A stretch of 16,004 bases of DNA, taken from JBBDNV01 sp040877415. Its GTDB lineage: Bacteria; Planctomycetota; Planctomycetia; Pirellulales; PALSA-1355. The stretch covers positions 1-16,004 of the forward strand of contig JBBDNV010000139.1 in NCBI GenBank assembly GCA_040877415.1, read 5' to 3'. The notes beneath the pieces are model-generated. The model searched no databases. It saw only the letters and a list, made by a program, of their open reading frames with translations, and was not told where the DNA came from. The translations under genes and the position numbers were made by a program. How positions within the stretch are numbered: position 1 is the first letter of the stretch; each line of letters starts with the position of its first letter. Shown in pieces: positions 7,448 to 13,983 of this stretch.

Positions 7448-7470
7448 ACTGTACATCTATCTAGTACGGT
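7448..7470. promoter_or_regulatory. Operator-like palindrome upstream of the 532-residue protein
   Basis: ACTGTAC (7448-7454) and GTACGGT (7464-7470) are inverted half-sites matching at 6 of 7 positions, separated by 9 bases. The left half overlaps a TTGACT that could serve as a -35 (7445-7450), although no good -10 follows at the right distance. The spacing of the half-sites is about 1.5 helical turns, which suits a dimeric repressor. The regulator is not in the window. Confidence 0.4.
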
Positions 7471-7511
7471 CGGAGCCGTTTCTCGCTTGGTGCCAGAAAA
7501 AGGAGTCGGTC

Positions 7512-9110
7512 ATGGCAGGCGTCGCCGCTGGCAAGCTCGAGCGCTCGGAGCCGTTGTTCTCCACCGATGCCGTCGACCCGCCCGAGGTGCTTGAGCTGCA
7601 CCTGAAGGTGCTCGATCGCGAGCTCGTCGACGAGTTGGCCGCTTACGCCGAAGGGGATGAGCGGGAGCAGTTTGCCCTGGTAGCGCTGCGGATCGGCATC
7701 CTGGCGCTCGGGCAGGCCCGGGGCCGGGTCGACTCCGACCTGATTGGCCGCGAAACGCAGCGCATGCTGTCCGGGCTCGAGGGGCAACTGGCCGCCCATG
7801 CCGCGCAAATGCACGAAAAGCTGGCCGGCTCGCTGAAGGATTACTTCGATCCCGAGAGCGGGCGGTTCCACGAGCGCGTGCAGCAGTTGATCCGGGCGGA
7901 CGGCGAATTGGAGCAGCTCTTGCGGCGGCAGATTGGCGGCGAGGACTCGGAGCTGTGCAAGACCCTGCTTGCGCATTTCGGCCACGAGAGCCCGCTGATG
8001 AAGCTGTTGAGCCCGCACGAATCGCACGGCTTTCTCCAGGCGCTGCGGCAAACGCTCGAATCGCAGTTGACGGCGCAGCGCGACCACGTGCTGCGCGAGT
8101 TTTCGCTCGACAACAAGGAGGGGGCGCTGGCCCGGATGATCGGCGAGTTGACCGCGAGCCACGGCCAGTTGACCGAAGCGCTCGAAAAGAAAATCGCGGC
8201 GGTCGTCGAGGAGTTTTCGCTCGACAAGGACGATTCGGCGCTGAGCCGGCTGGTGCGCAACGTCGAAGGGGCGAAGACCACGATCACGCGCGAATTCTCG
8301 CTCGACGACGAGCATTCCGGACTGGCGCGCATGAAGCGCGAGCTGCTGGTGATGCTGGAGAAGCAGACCCAGGCCAACTCGGCGTTCCAGGAAGAAGTGA
8401 AGGTGGCATTGGCGAAACTGACGGCCCGCCGCGAAGAGGCGCGGCGCTCGACGCAGCACGGAGTGGCCTTCGAGGACGCCGTGTGCGGCTTTCTCGAATT
8501 CCACGCCAAAAAGTCGGGCGACGTCGCCGAGAGGACCGGTCAAACGACCGGGCTGTTGAAAAACAGCAAGGTGGGCGACGGCGTGGTCGAGCTGGGGCCC
8601 GACAGCGCCGCGCCGCGCGCCAGGATCGTCGTGGAAGCCAAGGAGCAGGCGGACTACACGCTATCGAAGGCCCGCGCGGAAATCGAATTGGCCCGCAAGA
8701 ATCGCGACGCGCAAGTCGGCCTGTTCGTTTTTTCCAGGCAGACCGCGCCCGAGGGCGCCGACGAAGTCGTCCGCCTGGGTGACGACGTGTTCGTCGTGTG
8801 GGATCCCGAGGACGCGGCCAGCGACCTGCACCTTAAAATCGGCCTGACGCTGGCCCGGGCGCTGTGCATTCGCGTGGAACAGCACCAGCAAACGCGCGAG
8901 GCCGATTTCGACGCGATCACCGCGGCGATCCTGGAAATCGAAAAGCAATCGCAGGCCCTGGGCGACGTGACCCGTAGCGCCGAAACGATCAAATCGGGCG
9001 CCGAGCGCGTGCTCGATCGCGTGCGCATCACGCGCAAGTCGCTCGAGCGCCAGGTGGAAATCCTCGAAGAGCGGATCGGCGATTTGAAGGCGATTCAGGC
9101 GTCCGACTGA
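7512..9110 (+). CDS. Large helical protein with EFSLD repeats and a possible PD-(D/E)xK nuclease-like C-terminal domain
   Basis: I do not recognise a named family for this 532-residue protein. The start at 7512 has AAGGAG (7500-7505) 6 bases upstream. Residues 25-310 are mostly charged helix with likely coiled coil. Three copies of a short motif lie at about 194-209 (LREFSLDNKEGALARM), 231-247 (VEEFSLDKDDSALSRLV) and 259-274 (TREFSLDDEHSGLARM). Residues 316-430 look like an alpha/beta domain: GVAFEDAV with Glu321, GDGVVELG with Asp356, then VVEAKEQ with Glu375 and Lys377, followed by AQVGLFVFS and DDVFVVWD. The order E, D, ExK matches a PD-(D/E)xK nuclease core, but this is a by-eye reading. 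The C-terminus (about 455-530) is again helical. There is no signal peptide or membrane segment. It stands alone between repeat-bearing spacers. RmuC-like or restriction-like roles are possible; none is shown. Confidence 0.8.
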   Translation: MAGVAAGKLERSEPLFSTDAVDPPEVLELHLKVLDRELVDELAAYAEGDEREQFALVALRIGILALGQARGRVDSDLIGRETQRMLSGLEGQLAAHAAQMHEKLAGSLKDYFDPESGRFHERVQQLIRADGELEQLLRRQIGGEDSELCKTLLAHFGHESPLMKLLSPHESHGFLQALRQTLESQLTAQRDHVLREFSLDNKEGALARMIGELTASHGQLTEALEKKIAAVVEEFSLDKDDSALSRLVRNVEGAKTTITREFSLDDEHSGLARMKRELLVMLEKQTQANSAFQEEVKVALAKLTARREEARRSTQHGVAFEDAVCGFLEFHAKKSGDVAERTGQTTGLLKNSKVGDGVVELGPDSAAPRARIVVEAKEQADYTLSKARAEIELARKNRDAQVGLFVFSRQTAPEGADEVVRLGDDVFVVWDPEDAASDLHLKIGLTLARALCIRVEQHQQTREADFDAITAAILEIEKQSQALGDVTRSAETIKSGAERVLDRVRITRKSLERQVEILEERIGDLKAIQASD

Positions 9111-9148
9111 GCGACTAGCTCGTCCGACCACGCTTGTTGTGTCATACG

Positions 9149-9212
9149 GGGTGCCACGGCTGGCTTGTCCAGCAGTGCAGAAGCACGGGTGGGCAAGCCA
9201 CCCGTGGCACCC
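9149..9212. repeat. 64-bp hairpin element between convergent genes
   Basis: An 11-bp outer stem (GGGTGCCACGG 9149-9159 with CCGTGGCACCC 9202-9212) encloses CTGG-CTTGT-CCAG, plus a second perfect 9-bp hairpin, CACGGGTGG-GCAAG-CCACCCGTG (9184-9206). The outer and right inner stems share bases and are mutually exclusive. It lies 39 bases after the 532-residue gene stop and 17 before the hemW stop, so it could act as a bidirectional terminator. It resembles dispersed TGCCACGG-type palindromes of planctomycetes (recalled, not searched). Confidence 0.75.
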
Positions 9213-9229
9213 GACAGCCGACGAGGTCC

Positions 9230-10366
9230 CTATCGCCGCAGAAAGTGCGGCCAGATCGAGTCGCTGACAAACAGCCCTTCGCGCGACAGCTTGACTCGCC
9301 GGCCGTTGTCTTCCAACAGCCCCAGCGCCACCATCCGCTCAAGCGGCCCGCCGACCAGATCGTCGATGCCGAAGCCGGTTCGCTCGGCAAACTTCCCGCG
9401 CTCGATCCCCTCCAACCGCCGCAGGGCGAAAACGAAAAACTCGCGCGCGCGGTCCTCGGGCTCGAGCGTTTCGCTTTCGGCCACCGGCGATTGGCCGGCG
9501 AGCACGCGGGCCAGCCAGGTGGTCGTGCTGCGGTGGTTCGTTTCGCGGCGGCCGTCGACATATCGGGCGGCGCCGGGTCCGACGGCAAAATAGCCCTCGC
9601 CCGACCAATAGACTTCGTTGTGGCGGCAGCGATGTCCCGGCCGAGCGAAGTTGGACACTTCATAGTGCGCGAGCCCGGCGGCGGACAGCGTGTCGATCCC
9701 CAGGGCGTACATGGCGCGTTCGGTCTCTTCGTCGAGCCGTGCCAGTTCACCGGCCAGCAAGCGGTTCCAAAACGGCGTCCCGCGCTCGAACGTGAGTCCG
9801 TACGTCGAGACGTGGTCGGGGTTGAGCTGCAAAGCAGCCGCTAGATCGCCGCGCCAGGTTTCAATCGACTCGCCCGGCGTGCCGAAAATCAAGTCGATCG
9901 ACACCGAGGTGATTCGTTTTTTGGCCAATTCGAAGGCGCGGCGCAACTGGCCGGCGTCGTGATCGCGTTCCAAAAGCGCCAGTTTGGCGGCATGGAACGA
10001 CTGGCCGCCGAGGCTGAGGCGATTGACGCCCGCGAGTGCCAGCAGGGCGACTTTTTCGTCGGTCACGTCGGCCGGATTGGCTTCGACGGAAAACTCGCAG
10101 CCGGCTGCCGGCGGGAACCAGGCCCGCGCCGTTTCCAGCAGCCGTCCAAGCGCCCGCGGCGAAAGGTGCGTCGGCGTGCCGCCGCCGAAGAACAGCGTGT
10201 CGACTTCGCGCGGGCCGCCCAAAGCCCGCAATTCGAGCTCGATCGCCCGCAGATAATCGTCCACCAGATCGTCGCGCCCGGCCACGAGCGTGAAATTGCA
10301 ATAGCCGCACCGATGCCGGCAGAACGGCACGTGCACGTACGCAGCGCGGGGAGCGGTGTGGACCAT
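9230..10366 (-). CDS. hemW: HemW, radical SAM heme chaperone (coproporphyrinogen oxidase-like)
   Basis: A 378-residue cytoplasmic protein of the HemN/HemW radical SAM family. The [4Fe-4S] motif is PFCRHRCGYCNF with Cys16, Cys20 and Cys23 (CxxxCxxC). HemN oxidases carry an extra Cys just after this motif, where Asn-Phe is seen here, so HemW is the better call. GGGTP (about 61-65) is the SAM-binding glycine motif. HNEVYW (about 249-254) is the HemW-type heme-binding signature, and the C-terminal winged-helix region is present. The family is known to bind heme and pass it to respiratory proteins. It lies 37 bases downstream of the TIGR01777-type gene on the same strand and is probably co-transcribed. 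No Shine-Dalgarno precedes ATG 10366. Many databases label it as oxygen-independent coproporphyrinogen III oxidase. Confidence 0.93.
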   Translation of the reverse strand: MVHTAPRAAYVHVPFCRHRCGYCNFTLVAGRDDLVDDYLRAIELELRALGGPREVDTLFFGGGTPTHLSPRALGRLLETARAWFPPAAGCEFSVEANPADVTDEKVALLALAGVNRLSLGGQSFHAAKLALLERDHDAGQLRRAFELAKKRITSVSIDLIFGTPGESIETWRGDLAAALQLNPDHVSTYGLTFERGTPFWNRLLAGELARLDEETERAMYALGIDTLSAAGLAHYEVSNFARPGHRCRHNEVYWSGEGYFAVGPGAARYVDGRRETNHRSTTTWLARVLAGQSPVAESETLEPEDRAREFFVFALRRLEGIERGKFAERTGFGIDDLVGGPLERMVALGLLEDNGRRVKLSREGLFVSDSIWPHFLRR

Positions 10367-10372
10367 TTGGAA

Positions 10373-10404
10373 TGAAACTCTAGAAGACTGAAACTCTAGA
10401 AGAC
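10373..10404. repeat. 16-bp perfect tandem duplication in the SDR/hemW spacer
   Basis: TGAAACTCTAGAAGAC occurs at 10373-10388 and again at 10389-10404. It fills nearly all of the 37-base gap, and its outer end overlaps the stop codon of the upstream gene. Each copy includes the palindrome TCTAGA. Confidence 0.9.
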
Positions 10405-11309
10405 TATTGTTTCGCCAGAACGTGCCGCAGCGCAGTTTCGAGCTCGGGAAACTTGAACGTGTAGCCGGAACCGAGCAACCGGGCCGGCTCGACGCGCTGA
10501 CCGGTCAAAAGTAGCTCTTGGCCCATCTGGCCGAACGCGGCCCGCGCGGCAAAGGCCGGCATGGGCAAGATCGTGGGTCGCGCTAGCACCCGGCCCAGCG
10601 ATTTGGTGAACTCGAGATTGGTCACGGGCTCGGGAGCCACGACGTTGACCGGGCCGGCCAGCGAGTCGGTGGCCAGGCAATGGACGATCGCGCCCACGAC
10701 GTCGTCGATGGCGATCCAGCTCATGTATTGCCGGCCGCTGCCGACCTTGCCGCCCAGACCGAGCGAAAACGGCAGCAGCATTTTTTTGAGTGCCCCGCCC
10801 TGGCGGCTGAGAATGACGCCGAATCGGGCCAGCACGACGCGTATGCCGGCTTGGGCGGCCGGCCCGGTGGCCGACTCCCAATCGCGGCAGACGCCCGAAA
10901 GAAAGTCGCCGCTGCCGGTGGCGCTCGATTCGTCGAGCAGTTCGTCGCCGCGGGGACCGTAAAAGCCGATCGCCGAGGCATTGACGAGCACCCGCCGCTT
11001 GGGCGGAAGCGCGGCGAGGGCTTGGGCGATCGCGCGCGTCGCGCTGGTGCGGCTGGTGCGAATCGCCTGCTTGCGTTTTTCGCTCCACCGCCCGGCGGCG
11101 ATGCTTTCGCCGGCCAGGTTCACCGCCGCGTCGCACTCGTGCAAGGCGGCGGCATCGACCTGGCCGCCGGCCGGGTCCCAGTATGCCAATCCTTCAGCCA
11201 TGCGCGATTTGTCGCGCACCAGCCGCACGACGTGGTGGCCCAAAGTTCGCAGGACAGGAACCAAGTGCGAACCGACCAGGCCCGAGGAGCCCGTGACCAG
11301 AATCTTCAT
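10404..11309 (-). CDS. TIGR01777-type NAD(P)-binding epimerase-like protein (extended SDR, YfcH family)
   Basis: A 301-residue protein with an N-terminal Rossmann fold: MKILVTGSSGLVGSHL carries GxxGxxG at residues 7-13. NLAGESI (about 64-70), the KR-rich helix after it, and SAIGFYG (about 112-118), with the Tyr where SDR enzymes keep the catalytic Tyr, are hallmarks of the TIGR01777/SDR39U1 group. FSLGLGGKVGSGRQYMSWI and the C-terminal DUF1731-like end (QRVEPARLLGSGYTFKFP) complete it. The substrate of this family is unknown. Full-length and apparently intact. The promoter is not clear; a TAGAAT exists on the minus strand near 11380 but lacks a fitting -35. It is the first gene of a pair with hemW. 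Confidence 0.92.
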   Translation of the reverse strand: MKILVTGSSGLVGSHLVPVLRTLGHHVVRLVRDKSRMAEGLAYWDPAGGQVDAAALHECDAAVNLAGESIAAGRWSEKRKQAIRTSRTSATRAIAQALAALPPKRRVLVNASAIGFYGPRGDELLDESSATGSGDFLSGVCRDWESATGPAAQAGIRVVLARFGVILSRQGGALKKMLLPFSLGLGGKVGSGRQYMSWIAIDDVVGAIVHCLATDSLAGPVNVVAPEPVTNLEFTKSLGRVLARPTILPMPAFAARAAFGQMGQELLLTGQRVEPARLLGSGYTFKFPELETALRHVLAKQ

Positions 11310-11532
11310 CGCCGGCCGCCTTTCCCCCGAGCGTTCCCTCGACTGCCTGTGCCGCGAACCATCTGTCCGATCGGCATTCTACGACAGATGGCCTGCAAGA
11401 CCCGCGTCAAAACGTCGATTGTCAGCGGGGCGGGCGATGCGATATTCTTCAGGTCGCCATGATTCGCCCCCACTGCCCGAAGCGCCTCGAGCCCTGACGT
11501 CCCGCCGGCTCAACCGCCAGCGCCAGGGCATG

Positions 11533-11560
11533 TTAACACACCGGGTGGCCGGCTTATAAC
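11533..11560 (+). promoter_or_regulatory. Candidate serC promoter, very close to the start codon
   Basis: TTAACA (11533-11538) and TATAAC (11555-11560) each match 5 of 6 consensus bases with a 16-base spacer. Transcription would start near 11567, leaving only about 6-12 bases before the GTG/ATG. A second, weaker pair, TTGTCA (11419-11424) with TATTCT (11443-11448), spacer 18, could give a longer leader. Otherwise the spacer 11310-11578 shows nothing distinct. Confidence 0.5.
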
Positions 11561-11578
11561 GCGGGAGAACCAGTGCCC

Positions 11579-12676
11579 ATGAGCAAGCGCGTTTTTAACT
11601 TTTCGGCCGGGCCGGCGACGATGCCGGTCAAAGTTCTGGAGCAAGCCCAGGCGGCGGTGCTGGAGCTGAGCGGCGCGGGGGCGTCGATCTTGGAAATCAG
11701 CCATCGCTCCAAGGCGTTCGACGAGGTGTTGGCCGAGACCAAAACGCTCGTGGCCGAACTTCTGGCCATCCCAGCGGGCTACAGCCTGTTGTTTTTGCAG
11801 GGCGGGGCGAGCCTGCAGTTTTCGATGGTGCCGATGAACCTGCTACGCGGCAGCGGCCGAACGGCCGATTACGTGGTGACCGGCTCCTGGGCGAAAAAAG
11901 CTTTGGCCGCCGCGGAGCTCGAAGGATCGGCCCGGGCCGCCTGGGACGGCAAGGCCGACAATTATTCGCGCGTCCCACGTGCGGGCGAGCTCAAGCTCAC
12001 CGACGGCGCCGCCTACGTCCACATCACGTCGAACGAGACGATCCAAGGGATCGAATACGCCGGCCAGCCCGACACCGGCTCGATTCCGCTGGTTTGCGAC
12101 GCGTCGAGCGATTTTCTATCGCGCCCGGTCGACGTGGGCCGCTACGGGTTGATCTACGCTTGCGCCCAGAAGAACGCGGGCATCGCCGGCGCGACGGTGG
12201 TGGTGGTGCGCGACGAGCTTTTGGCGCGCGTGCCGCGAAATTTGCCGCCGATGCTCGACTATCGGCTGCAGGCGGAAAACGATTCGCACTACAACACGCC
12301 GCCGGTGTTTGGCGTGTACGTGCTGTTGCTGGTGGCCCGCTGGCTGAAGAACGACGTCGGGGGCCTGGCCGGCATGGCCAGAATCAACCGCGAGAAGGCG
12401 CGGCTTCTGTACGACGTGCTCGACGGGCATGCCGAGTTTTATCGCGGCCACGCGCGGCCCGACAGCCGTTCGACGATGAACGTCACCTGGCGCTTGCCGA
12501 GCGAAGAACTCGAGGCCGAGTTTCTCAAGCAGGCCCGCTCGCGCGACCTGGTGGAGCTCAAAGGCCACCGCTCAGTCGGCGGCATTCGCGCGAGCATCTA
12601 CAACGCCATGCCGCGGGAAGGCGTCACGGCCCTGCGCGATTTCATGCTCGAGTTCCACGACAAGCACGCCGGGTAG
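11579..12676 (+). CDS. serC: Phosphoserine aminotransferase SerC
   Basis: This PLP enzyme transfers the amino group of glutamate to 3-phosphohydroxypyruvate in serine synthesis, and also acts in the pyridoxine branch of some bacteria. From ATG 11579 it has 365 residues, which is typical. FNFSAGPATMP near the N-terminus and LEISHRSKAF are phosphate-binding hallmarks. LFLQGGASLQF, VTGSWAKKA, HITSNETIQGIEY and DASSDFLSRP follow. YACAQKNAGIAG contains the Schiff-base lysine at residue 198, the same number as in E. coli SerC. HRSVGGIRASIYNAM near the end is also conserved. A GTG two codons upstream (11573) is an alternative start; GGGAG at 11563-11567 is 5 bases from GTG and 11 from ATG. Monocistronic as far as can be seen. 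Confidence 0.96.
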   Translation: MSKRVFNFSAGPATMPVKVLEQAQAAVLELSGAGASILEISHRSKAFDEVLAETKTLVAELLAIPAGYSLLFLQGGASLQFSMVPMNLLRGSGRTADYVVTGSWAKKALAAAELEGSARAAWDGKADNYSRVPRAGELKLTDGAAYVHITSNETIQGIEYAGQPDTGSIPLVCDASSDFLSRPVDVGRYGLIYACAQKNAGIAGATVVVVRDELLARVPRNLPPMLDYRLQAENDSHYNTPPVFGVYVLLLVARWLKNDVGGLAGMARINREKARLLYDVLDGHAEFYRGHARPDSRSTMNVTWRLPSEELEAEFLKQARSRDLVELKGHRSVGGIRASIYNAMPREGVTALRDFMLEFHDKHAG

Positions 12677-12741
12677 AATGCTTCGGAGCCCCGAGGCCGC
12701 CCATGGCGCCCGACAAGCTCACCGGGCGCGCGGTGCGAAGA

Positions 12742-13038
12742 TCAGTCCCAAACAATGAGACGAGCGGTTTTCACCCCCTCCCCATGTTCAGACGAACAGC
12801 GGCAGATGTCTTTCCAGGCGACGCGCTGTATGCCGTCCCGGCGGCGCATGATGAAGGACGTTGGCGTGAAATAGTACTTGTTCTTGTAGATGCCGTATAC
12901 CCTTTCCCCATCGTCCAACGGTATGTCATGTGGAGTCGTTCCGTCCGGAAACCGCTGGCAAAGAGCGCCACGTCCTTCTTGCTGCTCCATTTCAAACAGC
13001 CGAAGGATCCACGCGCGGGGATCGTCGATCAGTGCCAT
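12742..13038 (-). CDS. Small protein of unknown family, possibly truncated
   Basis: A 98-residue frame with a protein-like composition: an amphipathic N-terminus (RAWILRLFEMEQQEGRG) and a beta-rich middle, ERVYGIYKNKYYFTPTSFIM, followed by RRRDGIQRVAWKDICRC. The middle resembles a small PH-like barrel by eye. The end, VKTARLIVWD, stops where one would expect another strand pair, so the C-terminus may be lost. No Shine-Dalgarno precedes ATG 13038. The same frame is open for 11 more codons upstream without a usual start codon, and the sequence there (TALECCIE) still looks coding, so the N-terminus may be broken as well. It sits 13 bases downstream of the transposase remnant, and an insertion event may have damaged it. 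Base composition is lower in GC than that of serC. Confidence 0.5.
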   Translation of the reverse strand: MALIDDPRAWILRLFEMEQQEGRGALCQRFPDGTTPHDIPLDDGERVYGIYKNKYYFTPTSFIMRRRDGIQRVAWKDICRCSSEHGEGVKTARLIVWD

Positions 13039-13051
13039 TTCGATGCAACAC

Positions 13052-13150
13052 TCAAGTGCCGTGAATAATCAACCATTCCTTCTCCACCAGATACCGCCGC
13101 AAAATGGCCAACTTCTCCGGTCCAGCAATTCTCTTGCATTCGCGACTCAT
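13052..13150 (-). pseudogene. Transposase N-terminal remnant (32 codons)
   Basis: ATG 13150 is preceded by GGAGG 6 bases upstream and opens a frame beginning MSRECKRIAGPEKLAILRRY. This pattern, basic residues and then an EKLAILRR helix and LVEK, is the start of the helix-turn-helix domain of IS3/IS66-like transposase OrfA proteins. After LVEK the family continues into a DNA-recognition helix, but here the frame runs EWLIIHGT and stops. About 24 residues of authentic sequence survive. The rest of the insertion sequence is missing, and the next open frame is unrelated. Confidence 0.7.
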
Positions 13151-13204
13151 GGAATCCTCCAGGCTTCAGGGTTATGCTAACCCCAACACCTGGAAATTCC
13201 AGTT
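13151..13204. mobile_element. Probable insertion-sequence end with two small palindromes
   Basis: Just upstream of the transposase remnant are GGGTTA-TGC-TAACCC (13169-13183) and the perfect palindrome CTGGAAATTCCAG (13190-13202). They sit where the terminal and promoter region of the insertion sequence would be. The boundary near 13204 is inferred from the 16-bp repeat that begins at 13205. Confidence 0.45.
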
Positions 13205-13335
13205 CCATCTGAAGCAGAACGCGTTGCGGCCCCCTAGATAAATAGTTCTGACCCATTTTCCATCCCGTTTTCCATCCGTTTTCCATCCCAGATAAATAGT
13301 TCTGACCCGTTTTCCATCCCCATCTGAAGCAGGAC
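13205..13335. repeat. 31-bp repeat pair with decameric subrepeats, flanked by 16-bp direct repeats
   Basis: AGATAAATAGTTCTGACCC opens 31-bp copies at 13236-13266 and 13290-13320, which differ at one base. Between and inside them, GTTTTCCATCC(C) is iterated at about 13255, 13267, 13278 and 13309. The outer CCATCTGAAGCAGAAC (13205-13220) and CCATCTGAAGCAGGAC (13320-13335) match at 15 of 16 bases. The segment between them could be a small inserted element with a duplicated target, or a local tandem duplication. Confidence 0.8.
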
Positions 13336-13341
13336 AGCACC

Positions 13342-13857
13342 GTGGTAATCGTGCAATTGCTGATCCGGCGCATTCTCATCGATGGCTCGATCCTTACTGC
13401 AATTGTGGCGCCGGTGCTTGTGTTGACGCTGTATATTAACCCTCGCATAGCGTTGTCCGATTACCCAAAGGACGTTCGGGCAGCTGTGCCACCTCGCACG
13501 AGAAAAGAGCTGCGCCAGGGGATTCTGATAGCGCTCTTTTTGATTCCCGTGAGCATCGCGATACCCTTTTATTCGGCGTATTTGGTCAAGCAGCAAACCT
13601 CGGGAACGATCGCCTACTGGATGGCGTTTGTGACGATTTTCGGCGAGTATGTCCTCGTCTCGCTTTTCGACTTGATTGTGCTCGACATACTGATGTTCCA
13701 CACTTGGACCCCCAGGTTTGTCGTCATCCCTGGCACAGAAGGGATGCCTGGATACAAACACTGGCGCCCGCACGCGAAGGCGCAACTCACAAAAGGGAAC
13801 CTGATCATCAGCGTCTTCTCGGCCATCTTGGCGCTCGTCCCGACGTATTTCTACTAG
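13342..13857 (+). CDS. Multi-pass membrane protein of unknown function
   Basis: From GTG 13342 the protein has 171 residues and about four membrane segments: ILIDGSILTAIVAPVLVLTL (about 11-30), GILIALFLIPVSIAIPFYSA (about 60-79), WMAFVTIFGEYVLVSLFDLI (about 93-112) and LIISVFSAILALVPTYFY at the end. Between segments lie DYPKDVRAAVPP and a conserved-looking PRFVVIPGTEGMPGYKHW loop. I recall uncharacterised bacterial membrane proteins with this DYPKD ... TPRFVVIPGTEGM layout, but none with a known role. The start codon is weakly supported: AGGA at 13331 is 7 bases upstream, and the 16-bp repeat reaches 13335, so the original 5' end may have been altered. The gene is less GC-rich than its neighbours, consistent with an accessory origin. 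Confidence 0.75.
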   Translation: MVIVQLLIRRILIDGSILTAIVAPVLVLTLYINPRIALSDYPKDVRAAVPPRTRKELRQGILIALFLIPVSIAIPFYSAYLVKQQTSGTIAYWMAFVTIFGEYVLVSLFDLIVLDILMFHTWTPRFVVIPGTEGMPGYKHWRPHAKAQLTKGNLIISVFSAILALVPTYFY

Positions 13858-13878
13858 AACGAGATTATTTTTAGGCCT

Positions 13879-13913
13879 CCTCAGCAGAATTCGTGGGTGA
13901 ATTCTGGCTGAGG
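13879..13913. repeat. 14-bp hairpin with one bulge
   Basis: CCTCAGC-AGAATTC pairs with GAATTCT-G-GCTGAGG around the loop GTGGGT, with a single unpaired G (13906). No T-run follows on either strand (a T-run precedes it on the plus strand), so it is not an obvious terminator for the membrane-protein gene that ends 20 bases before it. Confidence 0.6.
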
Positions 13914-13957
13914 CAGGTTACCAAGTTGGTGAAATTGAGCCAGTTCGATCGTTTTGG

Positions 13958-13983
13958 GCGTGAAAACGGGGCGTGAAAACGGG
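13958..13983. repeat. 13-bp perfect tandem repeat
   Basis: GCGTGAAAACGGG occurs twice in direct tandem (13958-13970 and 13971-13983). Function unknown; it may be replication slippage or a pair of binding sites. Confidence 0.85.

Larger units (their letters stand above)
7145..7511. other. Repeat-bearing spacer between the TPR gene and the 532-residue protein
   Basis: No gene is apparent in these 367 bases. The left two-thirds consist of the ACAGGATGA-type repeats described separately. The right third holds the palindrome at 7448-7470 and the Shine-Dalgarno of the next gene. Frames that are open here encode only translated repeat. Confidence 0.7.

Noticed and set aside
7461..8543. 360-codon minus-strand open frame
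   Set aside because: Antisense of the 532-residue protein, without a ribosome binding site. The plus-strand gene has a strong Shine-Dalgarno and coherent repeats.
13234..13785. 183-codon minus-strand open frame
   Set aside because: Its C-terminal part is translated 31-bp repeat, and the rest is antisense to the membrane protein.
13879..13913. Rho-independent terminator after the membrane protein
   Set aside because: The hairpin is good but no T-run follows it on the plus strand, and on the minus strand the downstream bases are A-rich.
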